7,740 nt of DNA, taken from assembly GCA_003650505.1 (NCBI GenBank), contig QMQL01000032.1, forward strand, positions 1 through 7,740, written 5' to 3'. The position numbers and the translations under genes are program-made. Source of the DNA: Candidatus Acetothermia bacterium. Its GTDB lineage: Bacteria; Bipolaricaulota; Bipolaricaulia; UBA7950; UBA9294. Position 1 is the first letter of the stretch, and every line of letters begins with the position of its first letter. Below the pieces are notes generated by a model. The model did no database searches. It was given only the letters and a program-made list of their open reading frames with translations, and had not been told where the DNA came from. Shown here in pieces: positions 6,363-7,740 of the stretch.

Positions 6363-7740
6363 TCATCCCTCGAGGTAGCCGGCCTTCGCGAGGAGCTCGA
6401 TCCCCCGCATCACGTCGCTCACCGCCAGGATCCGGCCGAGATCGAGCGAGAGCCGAAGCGCGATCTCCTCGGCCATTCGGGTCCCGTCGCACAGGTTGAG
6501 AAGCCCCTCGGCCAAGGCGCGGTGGTTCGCCGACAGGGTCTCCTTGAAGAACTCCCTCTCCTCCTCGTCGAAGCGATCGGTCACCGCGTAGACGAGGGGG
6601 CCGTCGATCGACCGGCGGGGATGGTCGGATGGACCTCCGTTCCGGCTCGAATCAACCGCTGGAAGCGTCCCGATCAGGCGATCGGCGAGCCCGTCGAGGG
6701 TCGCCAGCCCCGCCTCGCCGAACCCGGACGGATCGGGTGCGATCCGGGTCAGGCTTCCGAGCCGCTCCCGTTCGATCTCGAGCGAGATCTCGATCAGGCG
6801 TCTTCTCTCTCCCGGATCGAGCCCCCGGGCGAGGGAGCGGGCCCGGATCATCTCGGCCACGCCGTAGGCGAGGGTCCACTCGTACAGCAGGTCTCCCTCC
6901 TCTCCCGCCCAGGAGGGGAGGATGGCGAGGGCGGCGGCGATCGTCATCACCTGCTTCATCCGCGTCGGGTCGACGTTATCCAGCGTGTCGAGGTCGCTGT
7001 GCCAATAGGGGTCGTCATGGCCGAACATCGCAGCCGGAAGCCTGTGCGGCGGGGCGGAGAATACGAGATGATCGCTCCCCCCGCTCGGCCGCTCGACGAC
7101 GAAGTGAAGCGGCCGGCGGCTCCCGCCCACAGCGAAACACCCCTCCATCCGCGCGACCAGCCCGGCGATCGGCGCGAAGGTCGCGTTCAGGTAGGTCGGG
7201 ATGTCGTTCGGAACGCGGAAGATCCTAAGTGGGCTCCCTATCCTCTCCGGCGACTGGCCGACCATGTCGAGGTTCAGGACGTAGTGGACGTTCCTCAGCC
7301 CCTGCGCGTGGGAGGCCGCCCAGGGGAGGGTCCCGTAGAACTCCGGGACCCACAGGAACCTGACGGAGTTCCGGAGCCCGACCTCCGAGCCGAGCCGGTT
7401 CAGGGCGAGGGCGATCTCGACGAGGGCGGCGCTCCCCGAACCGTTGTCGTTCGCCGACTGGCGCGGATGGCAGAGGTGGGCGACGAGGAGGACTTCCCCT
7501 TGGGAAGGGTCCCCGCCGAGGTGCGCTTCGAGGACGGCGAGCTTCCGATCGGTGAACCGGGCGTCTATCTCCCCGCGGAGGCGGACCGGCCCCTTCCTCG
7601 TCAGGGCGATCAGCCGATCGGCGATCCGCCGCGATACCGAAAACCCGGGGACGATGTGAGGGATCTCCTCGGCTTTCGGGAACAGACCTTGATACTGGAC
7701 GAGGTCGTACGCCGAGGCCCGCTCGCCGTCGGGGTAGATG
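6363..7740 (-). CDS. M28-like/DUF4910-type zinc aminopeptidase with C-terminal winged helix (5' end missing)
   Basis: The frame stays open from the stop at 6363 to the right edge, giving 458 visible residues; the start lies outside the window. The metal-ligand pattern of M28-type aminopeptidases can be followed: AHLCHP (His near 7476-7478), ANDNGSGSA (Asp at 7446-7448), VPEFYG (Glu at 7341-7343), LNLDMVG (Asp at 7266-7268) and YWHSDLDTLD (His at 6999-7001). The NDNGSGSA and WHSDLDTL wording resembles the DUF4910/COG4310 'aminopeptidase-like' group rather than ordinary secreted M28 enzymes. An apical domain precedes the first His (about 7480-7700). The last 55 or so residues, with LLNLCDGTRMAEEIA, resemble the winged helix found at the end of that group. 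All five ligands appear present, so it is probably an active two-zinc enzyme cleaving N-terminal residues or related amides. It is the first visible gene of the operon; no signal peptide can be assessed. Confidence 0.8.
   Translation of the reverse strand, partial: IYPDGERASAYDLVQYQGLFPKAEEIPHIVPGFSVSRRIADRLIALTRKGPVRLRGEIDARFTDRKLAVLEAHLGGDPSQGEVLLVAHLCHPRQSANDNGSGSAALVEIALALNRLGSEVGLRNSVRFLWVPEFYGTLPWAASHAQGLRNVHYVLNLDMVGQSPERIGSPLRIFRVPNDIPTYLNATFAPIAGLVARMEGCFAVGGSRRPLHFVVERPSGGSDHLVFSAPPHRLPAAMFGHDDPYWHSDLDTLDNVDPTRMKQVMTIAAALAILPSWAGEEGDLLYEWTLAYGVAEMIRARSLARGLDPGERRRLIEISLEIERERLGSLTRIAPDPSGFGEAGLATLDGLADRLIGTLPAVDSSRNGGPSDHPRRSIDGPLVYAVTDRFDEEEREFFKETLSANHRALAEGLLNLCDGTRMAEEIALRLSLDLGRILAVSDVMRGIELLAKAGYLEG

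Noticed and set aside
6629..7228. A 199-codon plus-strand frame rich in Arg and Ser
   Set aside because: It is the complement of the peptidase gene, whose zinc-ligand motifs are unmistakable on the minus strand; the composition is that of an antisense shadow.
6363..7265. The ATG at 7265 as start of the aminopeptidase gene
   Set aside because: The frame is open to the right edge, and the upstream codons encode the His, Asp and Glu metal-ligand motifs; the ATG is the Met inside LNLDMVG.

Overview
The window is GC-rich (by eye roughly 60-65% G+C), densely coded bacterial DNA with good Shine-Dalgarno sites and a mix of ATG, GTG and TTG starts. No RNA gene, insertion sequence, phage gene or CRISPR array was seen. 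The lineage cannot be fixed from the sequence. An F420-ligase family protein beside a divergent type III PLP decarboxylase and two major facilitator superfamily (MFS) carriers would suit an uncultured high-GC bacterium, but that is only a guess.

Left edge (1-294, minus strand): a promoter with a 17-base spacer and an extended -10 drives a 31-residue single-helix membrane microprotein ending in a Trp-Trp-Cys-Gly-Gly-Gly-Cys tail. After 36 bases, in the same reading frame, comes a secreted or lipid-free exported protein that runs off the left edge. The two look co-transcribed.

Divergent control region and plus-strand gene (295-2003): a second promoter pointing right precedes a 489-residue protein of the diaminopimelate/ornithine/arginine decarboxylase fold, starting at TTG. 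Its PLP-binding motifs are intact, but residues that contact the substrate in true diaminopimelate decarboxylases are replaced and there is an extra internal segment, so its substrate is probably not meso-diaminopimelate.

Minus-strand block (1995-7740, transcribed right to left): five tightly spaced genes read as one operon whose promoter lies beyond the right edge. In order they are an M28-like/DUF4910-type zinc aminopeptidase with a C-terminal winged helix (5' end missing), an MFS carrier, a sugar-phosphate-type nucleotidyltransferase, a second MFS carrier of a different type, and an F420-0:gamma-glutamyl ligase (CofE) family protein. Gaps are 48, about 38 (or a 4-base overlap), 3 and 37 bases. 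The operon's last gene meets the decarboxylase tail to tail with a 9-base overlap.

Taken together, the operon combines peptide-bond hydrolysis, two transport steps, nucleotide activation of a small phosphorylated group and an amide-forming ligase. This is a plausible scavenging or tailoring set for an amino-acid-bearing small molecule or cell-surface component. That reading is inference from context; no gene identifies the substrate.
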